Part shown: one piece after another, positions 16,601 to 22,307 of the stretch
Numbering within the stretch: position 1 is the first letter of the stretch
Layout of the letters: each line of letters starts with the position of its first letter
Assembly: GCA_025869455.1 (NCBI GenBank)
Contig: JAOZVT010000034.1
Coordinates: forward strand, 1-22,307
DNA from: Prosthecobacter sp.
GTDB taxonomy: Bacteria; Verrucomicrobiota; Verrucomicrobiia; Verrucomicrobiales; Verrucomicrobiaceae
Reading direction: 5' to 3'
DNA length: 22,307 nucleotides
Notes under the pieces: model-generated
Seen by the model: the letters and a program-made list of their open reading frames with translations, nothing else
Databases searched by the model: none
Told to the model about the DNA's origin: nothing
Program-made: the position numbers and the translations under genes

Positions 16601-18756
16601 CCTCGGCTGGTTGTGGTTCCGGCAAAATAAAGGCGTTCATTGGTACCCACACCGAAACGAGTCAGTTCGGTTGGAGACTGAGGGCCTGTGCTGCCACCAA
16701 TGATCTTTGATGTCTCACTTTCTCTTACACTTTCAATTTCACTTTCACTTTCTTTATGCAGATGTACCTGTTGACCAGTTGTTTTAGAAACAAAATAAAC
16801 TTCACCTCGATAAAGGATAAATTGGCTTGGATTGGAGTCCCCTGAATCAACTAAGTCTACAAGGATATGGGTGCCTGCTGGCGTGCCATCTGAACGCCAG
16901 GGTTCACGGCCTGTTCCTGAACCGACAGCGGAGAAATAGAGGACACCATCGATATCGGTTAGGTATTGGGGGGAACTGGAACTGCTGGCGTTGATTTCGA
17001 CATCCCCGATAGTCTTCACTACGGTGGTTCCTTCTGATGTTCCGTCGGTCTGCCAAAGTTCACGATTGATGCCGGTTGCATCTGCACTGAAGAAAACCTT
17101 GCCGCCAGAAGGGGTGATGAATTGTGGGGCGGAGCCTTGGGAACCGGAACGAATATCCAAGATTTGGGTTGTTCCCTCTGGTGTGCTATCTGTTTTCCAG
17201 AGTTCCTGACCATCAAGACCATTGGTGGCGGAAAAATAGACTGTGTTATCGTCAATTTTTTTGAAGCCATTGGCAAAGGAGCCAGCATTGCCAGTTTGGA
17301 ATGCTTTAACCAAGGTCGTTCCTGCACTATTGACGCCATCCGTGGACCAAAGTTGTGTGATGGAGCCTTGAGCGCCTGCGACAGGGATGGTGACCAAAAA
17401 GTAAAGCTTCCCATTAATTTCAGTGAAATGAGAAGCGGTGCTGCCAACGCCGAATTGTTTTAGAACCGCGCTTAGACTTCCTGAAGTTGGGCAAAAATAG
17501 AGGCCCAGATTGCTGCTGCTATCTATAGCGGTGAAGACGACTTTCGTGCCAAAAGGAGTGAGGTTGCTAGGAAAGGAACTGCCGGAACCGGACACAATAT
17601 CGCTGACTCTAGTGGTATTGTCATTTCCTGTTCGCCCGTTGCTGCGGTGGAGTTCCACGCCGTTGCCATCATTTGCCGTGAAAAAGAGGGTATTGCCGAC
17701 GACGGTTAAATTGTCGGGATCGGAACCGGTGGTGCCGCTACGAATATCCTTCACTCTCTCGGTACTTGTCTGGACGCCAGCCACTCCATCGGATCTCCAC
17801 AGTTCACGGTCACCGTCGCTACCGGTGGCGGCAAAAAAGAGATAGGTTCCATTATCTCCACCGACAACGTCCATGGCCGTGAGAGAGGTGGGGGCAGCGC
17901 TTAATGCAGCCTCGGCAATTTCGGTAACCAATATTGTTCCTTCGGAGGTTCCATCGGTCTTCCAAAGTTCAGCATTTATTTCGCCAGTGTCAGCGCTAAA
18001 GAAGATGTCCCCATTCATCAGGGTTAACTCAGGATCATAATTGAGAGGGAAGGGGGTGTCGGTGGCTCCGCCTGGCTCAATGTCCTTGAGAATGGAAACT
18101 GAAAAACTGGTGTCCATTTTCCAAATTTCGCGGCCCTGCACGTTGTCGTTAGCCGTGAAGTACAAGGTGGTGTTGTTGACGTTGAGGAAATGGTTGATGG
18201 AAGAGCCCAGATCGGCCGCTGTGTTGATGTCAGCAATCTGTACTGTGCCAACTTCAGTCCCGTCGGACCTCCAAATTTCACGCCCACTGCCTGACTGAAA
18301 ACCTTCAAACACAAGCTGATTGTTGAAAGCGACCAATTTTTCAGGGCCCTGGTTCACGGTGAATGTTTTTACCAGTTGGGTGCCAGTGCGGGTACCGTTG
18401 GAGACCCAGAGCTCATGCTTTCCGTCAGCATTTTTGGCAGAGAAGAAGACTCGGTTCCCGACGGTTGTGAGATTGGTTGGTTCAGAGCCAGCTGGGCCGG
18501 TGACGATGTCGCGGATCAGTGAGGTGTTTGCCGTTGTTCCATCACTGCTCCAGAGTTCTGAGCCACTGAGGGGATCATCAATGGCGATGATGAGGGTGTC
18601 ACCGCTGCCCGTGCTGACTTTCGTCATGGACTTCTCGGCGGTATTTTGCGCTGGCGGCTGAACATTGAGGTCCAGCGGAGCTTGTCCCCAGCCTAAAGAT
18701 ATGGATAGGCCAAGGGATGCGGCCAATGCAAAAATGAATGAAAAGGGATTTTTCAT
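13660..18756 (-). CDS. Giant exported ELWxxDGT-repeat protein with Ig-like domains
   Basis: 1698 residues from the ATG at 18756, where the signal peptide MKNPFSFIFALAASLGLSIS begins; the frame is open to 18897, but the extra 47 residues overlap the leuB leader and are unlikely. Residues about 67-915 hold some 17 repeats of about 48 residues with the core ELWxxDGTxxGTxxVKDIxxG and an xLFFxAxDGxxGR strand, a beta-propeller-type array (ELWxxDGT repeat family). One unit lacks the core (see the hexamer tract). Then follow a choice-of-anchor-D-like domain (about 930-1035), two Ig-like domains (about 1040-1212, the second with DTALYTCRVSNPGGS), a putative-Ig He_PIG domain (LPTGLKLDSKTGIISGKPTKAG) and a Gly/Thr-rich C-terminal region (about 1300-1698). 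That region has YYTFGL and PQGWSYGSFKVAKGKLKLVG blocks as in other verrucomicrobial surface proteins. No LPxTG or PEP-CTERM sorting tail is visible. It is probably a cell-surface or secreted structural/adhesive protein; no enzyme motif was found. Confidence 0.88.
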   Translation of the reverse strand: MKNPFSFIFALAASLGLSISLGWGQAPLDLNVQPPAQNTAEKSMTKVSTGSGDTLIIAIDDPLSGSELWSSDGTTANTSLIRDIVTGPAGSEPTNLTTVGNRVFFSAKNADGKHELWVSNGTRTGTQLVKTFTVNQGPEKLVAFNNQLVFEGFQSGSGREIWRSDGTEVGTVQIADINTAADLGSSINHFLNVNNTTLYFTANDNVQGREIWKMDTSFSVSILKDIEPGGATDTPFPLNYDPELTLMNGDIFFSADTGEINAELWKTDGTSEGTILVTEIAEAALSAAPTSLTAMDVVGGDNGTYLFFAATGSDGDRELWRSDGVAGVQTSTERVKDIRSGTTGSDPDNLTVVGNTLFFTANDGNGVELHRSNGRTGNDNTTRVSDIVSGSGSSFPSNLTPFGTKVVFTAIDSSSNLGLYFCPTSGSLSAVLKQFGVGSTASHFTEINGKLYFLVTIPVAGAQGSITQLWSTDGVNSAGTTLVKAFQTGNAGSFANGFKKIDDNTVYFSATNGLDGQELWKTDSTPEGTTQILDIRSGSQGSAPQFITPSGGKVFFSADATGINRELWQTDGTSEGTTVVKTIGDVEINASSSSSPQYLTDIDGVLYFSAVGSGTGREPWRSDGTPAGTHILVDLVDSGDSNPSQFILYRGEVYFVSKTTGQQVHLHKESESEIESVRESETSKIIGGSTGPQSPTELTRFGVGTNERLYFAGTTTSRGKELWKTDGTDAGTELVKDINPSSSNSSPNSLTVVDKVMYFVANDGTLGTELWRTNGTEEGTVIVRDIVVGADSSSPQNLTKSGDKLFFTANTSASGRELWVSDGTAKGTFMLKDIVAGTGSPEISEMKDVDSVLCFSADDGENGRELWISDGTAAGTRKLDDIAPISASSDPANFTAFKGQLLYTAADPEIGDEPRVAFIGANIEVYDSLNTQLPYDSSFAMSPSPIPFKSSVTQTITIKNSGINSLNDIKPVLSGVNASEFSLVTPKAATSIISNGSTSFGVKFTPKEGGPRAAILSIISSDGDENPFILHLIGVGDKDPTITLQPESLMLTIGDSASFESAASSINALETQWKKGSAKISGATQNTYSIPSVTLKDGGSYIFSAKGGSVTALSNPGELGVVEVISPPSVLAAGAGKAVTFKVNASGNQLTYQWLKDGSPISDSALVKGATSKAMSIKGLAESDTALYTCRVSNPGGSQIGGQTQLNIYAEAPDVSDTQGMPNGIISGPYSHKIVIDESPEKTPQTYSAKNLPTGLKLDSKTGIISGKPTKAGTFSVTVSAKNTFGSDTSTVQTVTIADFPENLAGIYSGTVAHDPEINGSLGGKIDLTITSTGSFSGSLYLGGSKLGLKGALDVDASAVELPSATLLLKRSGKPTPLPVTLSFEINPSTGALVGTATTTNADSAAITGLRGASSATLADYDGYYTFGLKLGDPDQQHVDFENLIPQGWSYGSFKVAKGKLKLVGRTADGDKITSAGIVGIDGNVFIFQTMYSPLKGSLVGKLIIDTQTTGDTVENATDNTLTGDIQWARPADPKSKTRTYVAGFGMPGTPVETPVPLEATGSIYVKPTGLVLGLLLEDAPAPLDVSFTFGGLQAADADGVDATVTLNTGNKLTQANPATAAATKLASINSSTGLFSGSFALGSGSSTRKSSFLGILIKDEGVDKGAGYFTLPQVPSGAETTKTSPIFGGKVEIIPAP
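16010..18560 (-). repeat. ELWxxDGT tandem repeat array within the coding region
   Basis: About 17 diverged units of about 145 nt each encode the ELWxxDGT motif. The DNA copies differ clearly from one another, so it is an old protein repeat rather than a recent tandem duplication. Best-conserved units encode ELWKTDGTSEGT, ELWQTDGTSEGT, ELWRTNGTEEGT, ELWVSDGTAKGT and ELWISDGTAAGT. Confidence 0.85.
16716..16751 (-). repeat. Hexanucleotide tract inside the ELWxxDGT gene
   Basis: Six consecutive hexamers in register on the + strand: CACTTT, CTCTTA, CACTTT, CAATTT, CACTTT, CACTTT. On the coding strand this encodes ESESEIESVRES. Four copies are exact. Length changes by whole units would keep the frame. 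Confidence 0.8.
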
Positions 18757-18880
18757 GGTTGTAAAGACAGGGTATTGACACGGCAAGCAGAAGGCAATGC
18801 TAAAATCTAAGATCTTTCTTAATGATTCGCCCTGATTTGAGGTCGTAAAAGGGGAGGCTAATTCTCTGTTCTTGCCCGAC

Positions 18881-18914
18881 GCCCTATTTTCGTCCATAGA
18901 CCCGGCCCTATTTT
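18881..18914 (+). repeat. Direct repeat GCCCTATTTT upstream of leuB
   Basis: GCCCTATTTT occurs at 18881-18890 and again at 18905-18914, directly against the leuB ATG, with repeat starts 24 nt apart. It sits where a ribosome site or promoter element would be expected. It could be a regulator or leader element, or a chance duplication. Confidence 0.4.
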
Positions 18915-20021
18915 ATGAGCCGCACGTATAAACTCGCAGTCCTCCCTGGTGATGGTATCGGTCCCGAAGTCATGGCCGAGGCGATCCAAGTCCTTGATAC
19001 CTTGGCCTCGAAAGCCGATTTTTCTATTGATTACAATCATCAGCTCGTCGGTGGTGCCGCCATTGATGCCGTGGGTAAGGCTCTGCCTGCCGAAACCGTG
19101 GCCGCTTGTGAGGCGAGCGATGCGATTTTGTTTGGTTCCGTCGGTGGTCCAAAGTGGGAAAAATTGCCGCCTAACGAGCAGCCTGAACGCGGTGCTTTGC
19201 TTCCGTTGCGGAAGCATTTTGGGCTTTTCGCGAATCTGCGTCCTGGGATTTGCTACCCGGCGCTGACGGCCTCATCTCCTGTTCGTGCAGATTTAGTCGA
19301 GGGTGGTTTTGATGTGCTTTGCGTCCGTGAATTGACGGGAGGGCTATATTTTGGCCAGCCGAAAAGTCGTACGACACTACCGGATGGTGACATTGAGGTG
19401 ATCGACACCATGGTCTATAAGAAGAGCGAGATTGAGCGGATCGGTCACGTGGCTTTTAAGGCGGCTCAATTGCGTGGTAAGCATGTTACGTCAGTAGATA
19501 AAGCCAACGTCTTAACCAACAGTGTGCTCTGGAGAGAGACGATGGTGGAAGTGGCTAAGCAGTATCCAGACGTGACGCTGGCTCATCTTTACGTGGACAA
19601 TGCAGCTATGCAGTTGATCAAGGCTCCCCGGAGTTTTGACGTCATGGTGACAGAGAATTTGTTCGGCGACATCTTGAGTGACGAGATGGCGATGATCTGT
19701 GGTAGCTTGGGCATGTTGGCCAGCGCCAGCTTGGGTAAGCCTAAGGGGGACGGTCTGTATTTCGGTCTTTTTGAGCCAAGCGGTGGTACGGCTCCAGACA
19801 TTGCTGGGAAGGGGATTGCGAACCCGATTGCTCAAATTCTTTCGGCGGCTCTGCTGTTGCGTTTTTCACTTGGTTTGGAAAACGAGGCTGTGGCTATTGA
19901 GAACGCGGTGCGCAAGGTGATCGAAAGCGGTTTGCGCACGGGTGACATCTACACGGGAGTCGAAGGCACCCGTTTGGTGGGTACACGTGAGATTGGCAAT
20001 GCGATTGCCGCTGCTCTTTGA
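18915..20021 (+). CDS. leuB: 3-isopropylmalate dehydrogenase
   Basis: 368 residues. Catalyses the NAD+-dependent oxidation and decarboxylation of 3-isopropylmalate in leucine synthesis (cytoplasmic, Mg2+/Mn2+). The N-terminal LPGDGIGPEV and the substrate/catalytic residues Arg99, Arg109, Arg138, Tyr145 (RELTGGLYFG), Lys196 (SVDKANVL), Asp228 (LYVDNAAM), Asp252 and Asp256 (GDILSDEMAM) are present. From Tyr onward their spacing agrees with the residues recalled for the Thermus enzyme. The NAD-site block EPSGGTAPDIAGKGIANP follows. LeuB-type rather than isocitrate dehydrogenase, judged by the length and the ERGALLPLRKHFGLFANLRP segment. No Shine-Dalgarno sequence; the ATG follows GCCCTATTTT directly. 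leuA, leuC and leuD are not in the window. The next gene starts 57 nt downstream on the same strand. Confidence 0.97.
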   Translation: MSRTYKLAVLPGDGIGPEVMAEAIQVLDTLASKADFSIDYNHQLVGGAAIDAVGKALPAETVAACEASDAILFGSVGGPKWEKLPPNEQPERGALLPLRKHFGLFANLRPGICYPALTASSPVRADLVEGGFDVLCVRELTGGLYFGQPKSRTTLPDGDIEVIDTMVYKKSEIERIGHVAFKAAQLRGKHVTSVDKANVLTNSVLWRETMVEVAKQYPDVTLAHLYVDNAAMQLIKAPRSFDVMVTENLFGDILSDEMAMICGSLGMLASASLGKPKGDGLYFGLFEPSGGTAPDIAGKGIANPIAQILSAALLLRFSLGLENEAVAIENAVRKVIESGLRTGDIYTGVEGTRLVGTREIGNAIAAAL

Positions 20022-20078
20022 GTTGCGGATTCAAGTTGCAGCTTGAGTTAGGTTCGGCTCTCACTGTCATTCAATCAT

Positions 20079-20666
20079 ATGACTGACTGGGAGAGCTGCT
20101 ACTTAGATGGAAATACACCTTGGGACAAAGGGGAGGCGTCTCCGCCTTTGTCTGCCTGGGTCATGAAACACACTTTGCAAGGGCGTGCTTTGGTCCCTGG
20201 GTGTGGTGTCGGGCATGATGTGGCGCTTTTAGTGGACCATGGGCTGGATGCCTTGGGCGTGGATTTGTCCCGCACGGCTGTTGAAAAAGCGCGTGAGACT
20301 CATGCCGCTTTGGCGGATCACTTCATTCAGGGAGACCTGTTTGCGCTGCCTGCTGAGTGGAGCGGTACCTTTGACTATGTTTTTGAGCACACCTGCTTAT
20401 GTGCCTTGCCGCCAGAACTGCGTCAGTCTTACCAGAAGGCGGTGACTGAGTTATTAAAACCAGGGGGACGGTTGGTGGGTGTTTGGTTCATCAATCCAGA
20501 CATGGAACCAGGTGAAGAGGGGCCGCCTTTTGGAATTTCTCTGGAAGACCTGGAAGCTCTCTTTCCTGCCAGTGACTGGGCTGTGGAGGAAGATTATATC
20601 CCCGAAGAAGCTTATGATGGGCGTGTGGGACGCGAAAGACTGCGCGTTTTGTGCAAACGATCATGA
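20079..20666 (+). CDS. TPMT-like class I SAM-dependent methyltransferase
   Basis: 195 residues. N-terminal WESCYLDGNTPWDKGEASPPL is the hallmark of the thiopurine/thiol/halide methyltransferase-like group (TPMT family). SAM-binding motif I is ALVPGCGVGHDVALL (about residues 37-51), followed by the acidic end of strand two (ALGVDLS), the GDLFALP acid loop, FDYVFEHTCLCALPPE, and LLKPGGRLVG. The group methylates sulfur, selenium or halide nucleophiles for detoxification; the substrate here is not readable. The length is typical of the bacterial short forms. It shares a strand with leuB (57 nt upstream) and its TGA overlaps the alr ATG (ATGA), so it is probably translated together with alanine racemase. 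No Shine-Dalgarno sequence precedes its ATG. Confidence 0.9.
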   Translation: MTDWESCYLDGNTPWDKGEASPPLSAWVMKHTLQGRALVPGCGVGHDVALLVDHGLDALGVDLSRTAVEKARETHAALADHFIQGDLFALPAEWSGTFDYVFEHTCLCALPPELRQSYQKAVTELLKPGGRLVGVWFINPDMEPGEEGPPFGISLEDLEALFPASDWAVEEDYIPEEAYDGRVGRERLRVLCKRS

Positions 20667-21811
20667 ACTGGGACGAGATGATTTCTTCGGAAGAAGACGT
20701 GGTTAGGCCAACTCATGTGGAGGTGGATTTGGGGTGCTTGGCGGGAAACTTGGCCGCGATTCGTGCTTATGTCGGCGGAGCCAAGGTCATGACCGTTTTG
20801 AAAGCGAATGCTTATGGGCATGGGTTGATCCCGGTGGCTCATCATATGGTGAAGCATGGTGCAGATTATTTGGGAGTCGCCTTTTTGGAGGAAGGGGTTT
20901 TACTCAGGAAGGCAGGGATATCGGCCCCCATTTTGGTGTTAGGTGGCATCGCCGGAGAGCAGATCCCCCTTTTTCTGAAATACGATCTGACCCTCACGGC
21001 TCCATCCGTGGAGAAGTTGCTTCTGATTGATTCGGCAGCCGCGACGTTAGGTAAACTCGCTCGGGTTCATCTGAAAGTGGACACCGGCATGGAGCGGATC
21101 GGTATTCATTATTACCATGCAGAGGCTTTGTTGAAGGAGAGTCTGAAATGTAAACACGTGCAGGTGGAGGGAATTTTTTCCCATTTCGCGAATGCTGATG
21201 CGGCTGACTTGAGTCCTGCGCGTTTACAATTGGAGCGCTTCCAGTCCGTGCTTTCTTTTTATGAAAAACACAGCCTGCCGATGCCGCTGCGTCACATCGC
21301 CAATAGCGCGGGTATCTTGCAACTGCCGGAGAGTCATCTGGACATGGTCCGGCCTGGCATTCTTTTGTATGGTGTTTATCCTAGCCGTGAGTGTTTAACT
21401 TCTGTTCCAGTGACGCCCGCTTTGAAATGGAAAAGTCGAGTGGCTTATTTTAAGGTGGTGCAGGCGGGAGATCCGGTCAGCTATGGCTCGACTTGGCAAA
21501 GTGATCATGCCGTCCGAGTGGTTACGATTCCCGTTGGCTATGGGGATGGTTATTTCCGCGCGCTATCAAATCGATCTCAAATCATTGTTCGCGGTGTTCG
21601 GTATCCAGTGGTTGGGCGTGTTTGCATGGATCAAATCATGGTGAATCTGGATCAAGGCACGGCCTACAATGGAGATGAAGTGATCTTGCTGGGTGCAAGT
21701 GAAGGCGTGTCAATTTCTGCGGCAGATTTAGCGGATTGGGCGGGAACGATTCCTTATGAAGTGTTAACTAATATCAATACACGCGTGCCGCGATTGTATT
21801 GTGGGGAGTGA
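20663..21811 (+). CDS. alr: Alanine racemase
   Basis: 382 residues from the ATG at 20663, which overlaps the methyltransferase stop as ATGA; a GTG at 20651 is in frame but less likely. PLP-dependent fold-type III racemase that supplies D-alanine for peptidoglycan. The PLP lysine Lys47 stands in VLKANAYGHG; HLKVDTGMERIG supplies the PLP-phosphate-side Arg145; HIANSAG and MVRPGILLYG follow. The second catalytic base Tyr274 lies in PVSYGSTW, followed by PVGYGDGY and GRVCMDQIMV. All main conserved blocks are present and the length is standard, so the enzyme should be active in the cytoplasm. A strong terminator begins 16 nt after its stop codon. Confidence 0.97.
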   Translation: MNWDEMISSEEDVVRPTHVEVDLGCLAGNLAAIRAYVGGAKVMTVLKANAYGHGLIPVAHHMVKHGADYLGVAFLEEGVLLRKAGISAPILVLGGIAGEQIPLFLKYDLTLTAPSVEKLLLIDSAAATLGKLARVHLKVDTGMERIGIHYYHAEALLKESLKCKHVQVEGIFSHFANADAADLSPARLQLERFQSVLSFYEKHSLPMPLRHIANSAGILQLPESHLDMVRPGILLYGVYPSRECLTSVPVTPALKWKSRVAYFKVVQAGDPVSYGSTWQSDHAVRVVTIPVGYGDGYFRALSNRSQIIVRGVRYPVVGRVCMDQIMVNLDQGTAYNGDEVILLGASEGVSISAADLADWAGTIPYEVLTNINTRVPRLYCGE

Positions 21812-21827
21812 TGATGGCTGAAAATAT

Positions 21828-21864
21828 AAAACGCCGACCATGCGAAAGGCATGATCGGCGTTTT
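21828..21864. terminator. Bidirectional terminator between alr and the pseudopilin gene
   Basis: AAAACGCCGA (21828-21837) pairs with TCGGCGTTTT (21855-21864). After a C/A mismatch, CATGC (21839-21843) pairs with GCATG (21849-21853) around a GAAAG loop. T and A tracts on the two sides make it usable from both convergent genes. Confidence 0.88.
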
Positions 21865-21878
21865 GAGTGTTTATTTTT

Positions 21879-22307
21879 TTAGCGCCAGGAGACGATGTCG
21901 TCCTTCGTGAACTCTGTGCGGTCAGCGCCATAACTATACACGGCAACGCTTCTGCCCAGATACTCTGGAGCCGCTGTGGAAATGACTTGGTCGTTGCTAT
22001 TTTTGTCAGGATTCTGGATGCGGTTGTCGTAGTTGGTGTCGAGCGCAACCATGTAGGGTAGGCCCCAGTTATCGACGAGTTGAACGGGGGATCCATCTCC
22101 TGAGCCGCTACTTGGATCAATGATGCCAAACAAATTATTTTTGGCCATGGGGAGGTCCAGAAATTTAATGCCGCGAGGATTCATGTTGGTGCTGCCACCG
22201 CTGGTATCCACGTTGTTCATCAAAATATTGATCATGGGCTGAGAGGTGCCGTCTGTCAGGAAGGGCTCCAAGTCTGTGTCGCCAGAACCTGCGTCATCAG
22301 GGTTGAT
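21879..22307 (-). CDS. Type II secretion / pilin-like (GspG-type) major pseudopilin, C-terminal part
   Basis: Partial: the frame is open to the window end on the minus strand and stops with TAA at 21879-21881, giving 142 visible residues. The end of the protein, DNWGLPYMVALDTNYDNRIQ ... GRSVAVYSYGADRTEFTKDDIVSWR, matches the C-terminal beta region of GspG-like pseudopilins (DPWGxPYxxxxD ... WSxGxDG...DDI). Asp-rich loops there bind calcium in studied homologues. The N-terminal prepilin methylation helix is beyond the window. Verrucomicrobial genomes carry many such proteins with unclear roles; it may belong to a type II secretion or pilus-like system, but the context is cut off. Confidence 0.75.
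   Translation of the reverse strand: MNPDDAGSGDTDLEPFLTDGTSQPMINILMNNVDTSGGSTNMNPRGIKFLDLPMAKNNLFGIIDPSSGSGDGSPVQLVDNWGLPYMVALDTNYDNRIQNPDKNSNDQVISTAAPEYLGRSVAVYSYGADRTEFTKDDIVSWR

Noticed and set aside
16010..18560. Recent DNA tandem duplications or a mobile element in the giant gene.
   Set aside because: The units are diverged at DNA level and only the protein motif recurs, so it is an ancient protein repeat.
18757..18897. N-terminal extension of the ELWxxDGT protein to 18897.
   Set aside because: A good signal peptide starts at 18756; the extension would place the start 17 nt from the divergent leuB ATG and put a charged 47-residue stretch before the signal peptide.
20022..20078. Terminator between leuB and the methyltransferase (TCAAG...CTTGA).
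   Set aside because: The stem is only 5 bp and no T-tract follows.

Overview
This 22.3 kb window is dense bacterial chromosome with no rRNA, tRNA, insertion sequence or CRISPR array visible. The best guess is a member of the Verrucomicrobiota, perhaps Verrucomicrobiaceae/Prosthecobacter-like. The guess rests on the mix of proteins: a PQQ-like propeller protein starting NWPNWRGP after its signal peptide, a sialidase fused to a planctomycete/verrucomicrobial-type glycosidase-like domain, a giant ELWxxDGT-repeat exported protein with a Verrucomicrobia-style C-terminus, and a GspG-like pseudopilin. It also fits the near absence of Shine-Dalgarno sequences and the intergenic repeats. The assignment is an inference; no marker gene settles it.

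Layout. 1-651 (+) is the 3' part of an SDR oxidoreductase. 778-2118 (+) is an exported PQQ-like beta-propeller protein. It converges, across a perfect hairpin, on a cytoplasmic three-PAS hybrid histidine kinase (2160-4460, -). From 11779 down to 4739 lies a block of five minus-strand genes: exported BNR sialidase, BASS-family Na+ symporter, APH-type small-molecule kinase, HpcH/HpaI aldolase, and a large exported protein that joins a BNR sialidase domain to a second glycosidase-like domain. The first three genes are tightly packed (12 nt gap, then a 4 nt ATGA overlap). gatB (12018-13487, +) diverges from the sialidase gene and converges on the giant ELWxxDGT protein (13660-18756, -), with a clear bidirectional terminator between them. 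leuB, a TPMT-like methyltransferase and alr run on the + strand from 18915 to 21811; the last two overlap by ATGA. A terminator at 21828-21864 faces the 3' end of a pseudopilin gene that leaves the window on the minus strand.

Most interesting region: 4739-11860. Its two sialidase-type genes, at opposite ends of the block, each carry the same 14-bp sequence TGTTATGTTAACAT at nearly the same distance (66 and 63 nt) upstream of the start codon. At one site it forms a perfect 19-bp inverted repeat. This looks like the operator of one regulon. The enzymes between (transporter of a family known for 2-keto acids and other organic anions, kinase, 2-keto-3-deoxy-acid-type aldolase) suggest uptake and breakdown of an acidic sugar released outside the cytoplasm. 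The real substrate is unknown, and no canonical nanA/nanE/nanK set is present.

No gene-free stretch exceeds 300 nt. The longer gaps (7430-7649, 8370-8567, 11780-12017) hold the operators, a tandem CAGGAT repeat and a possible small ORF, which are described individually.
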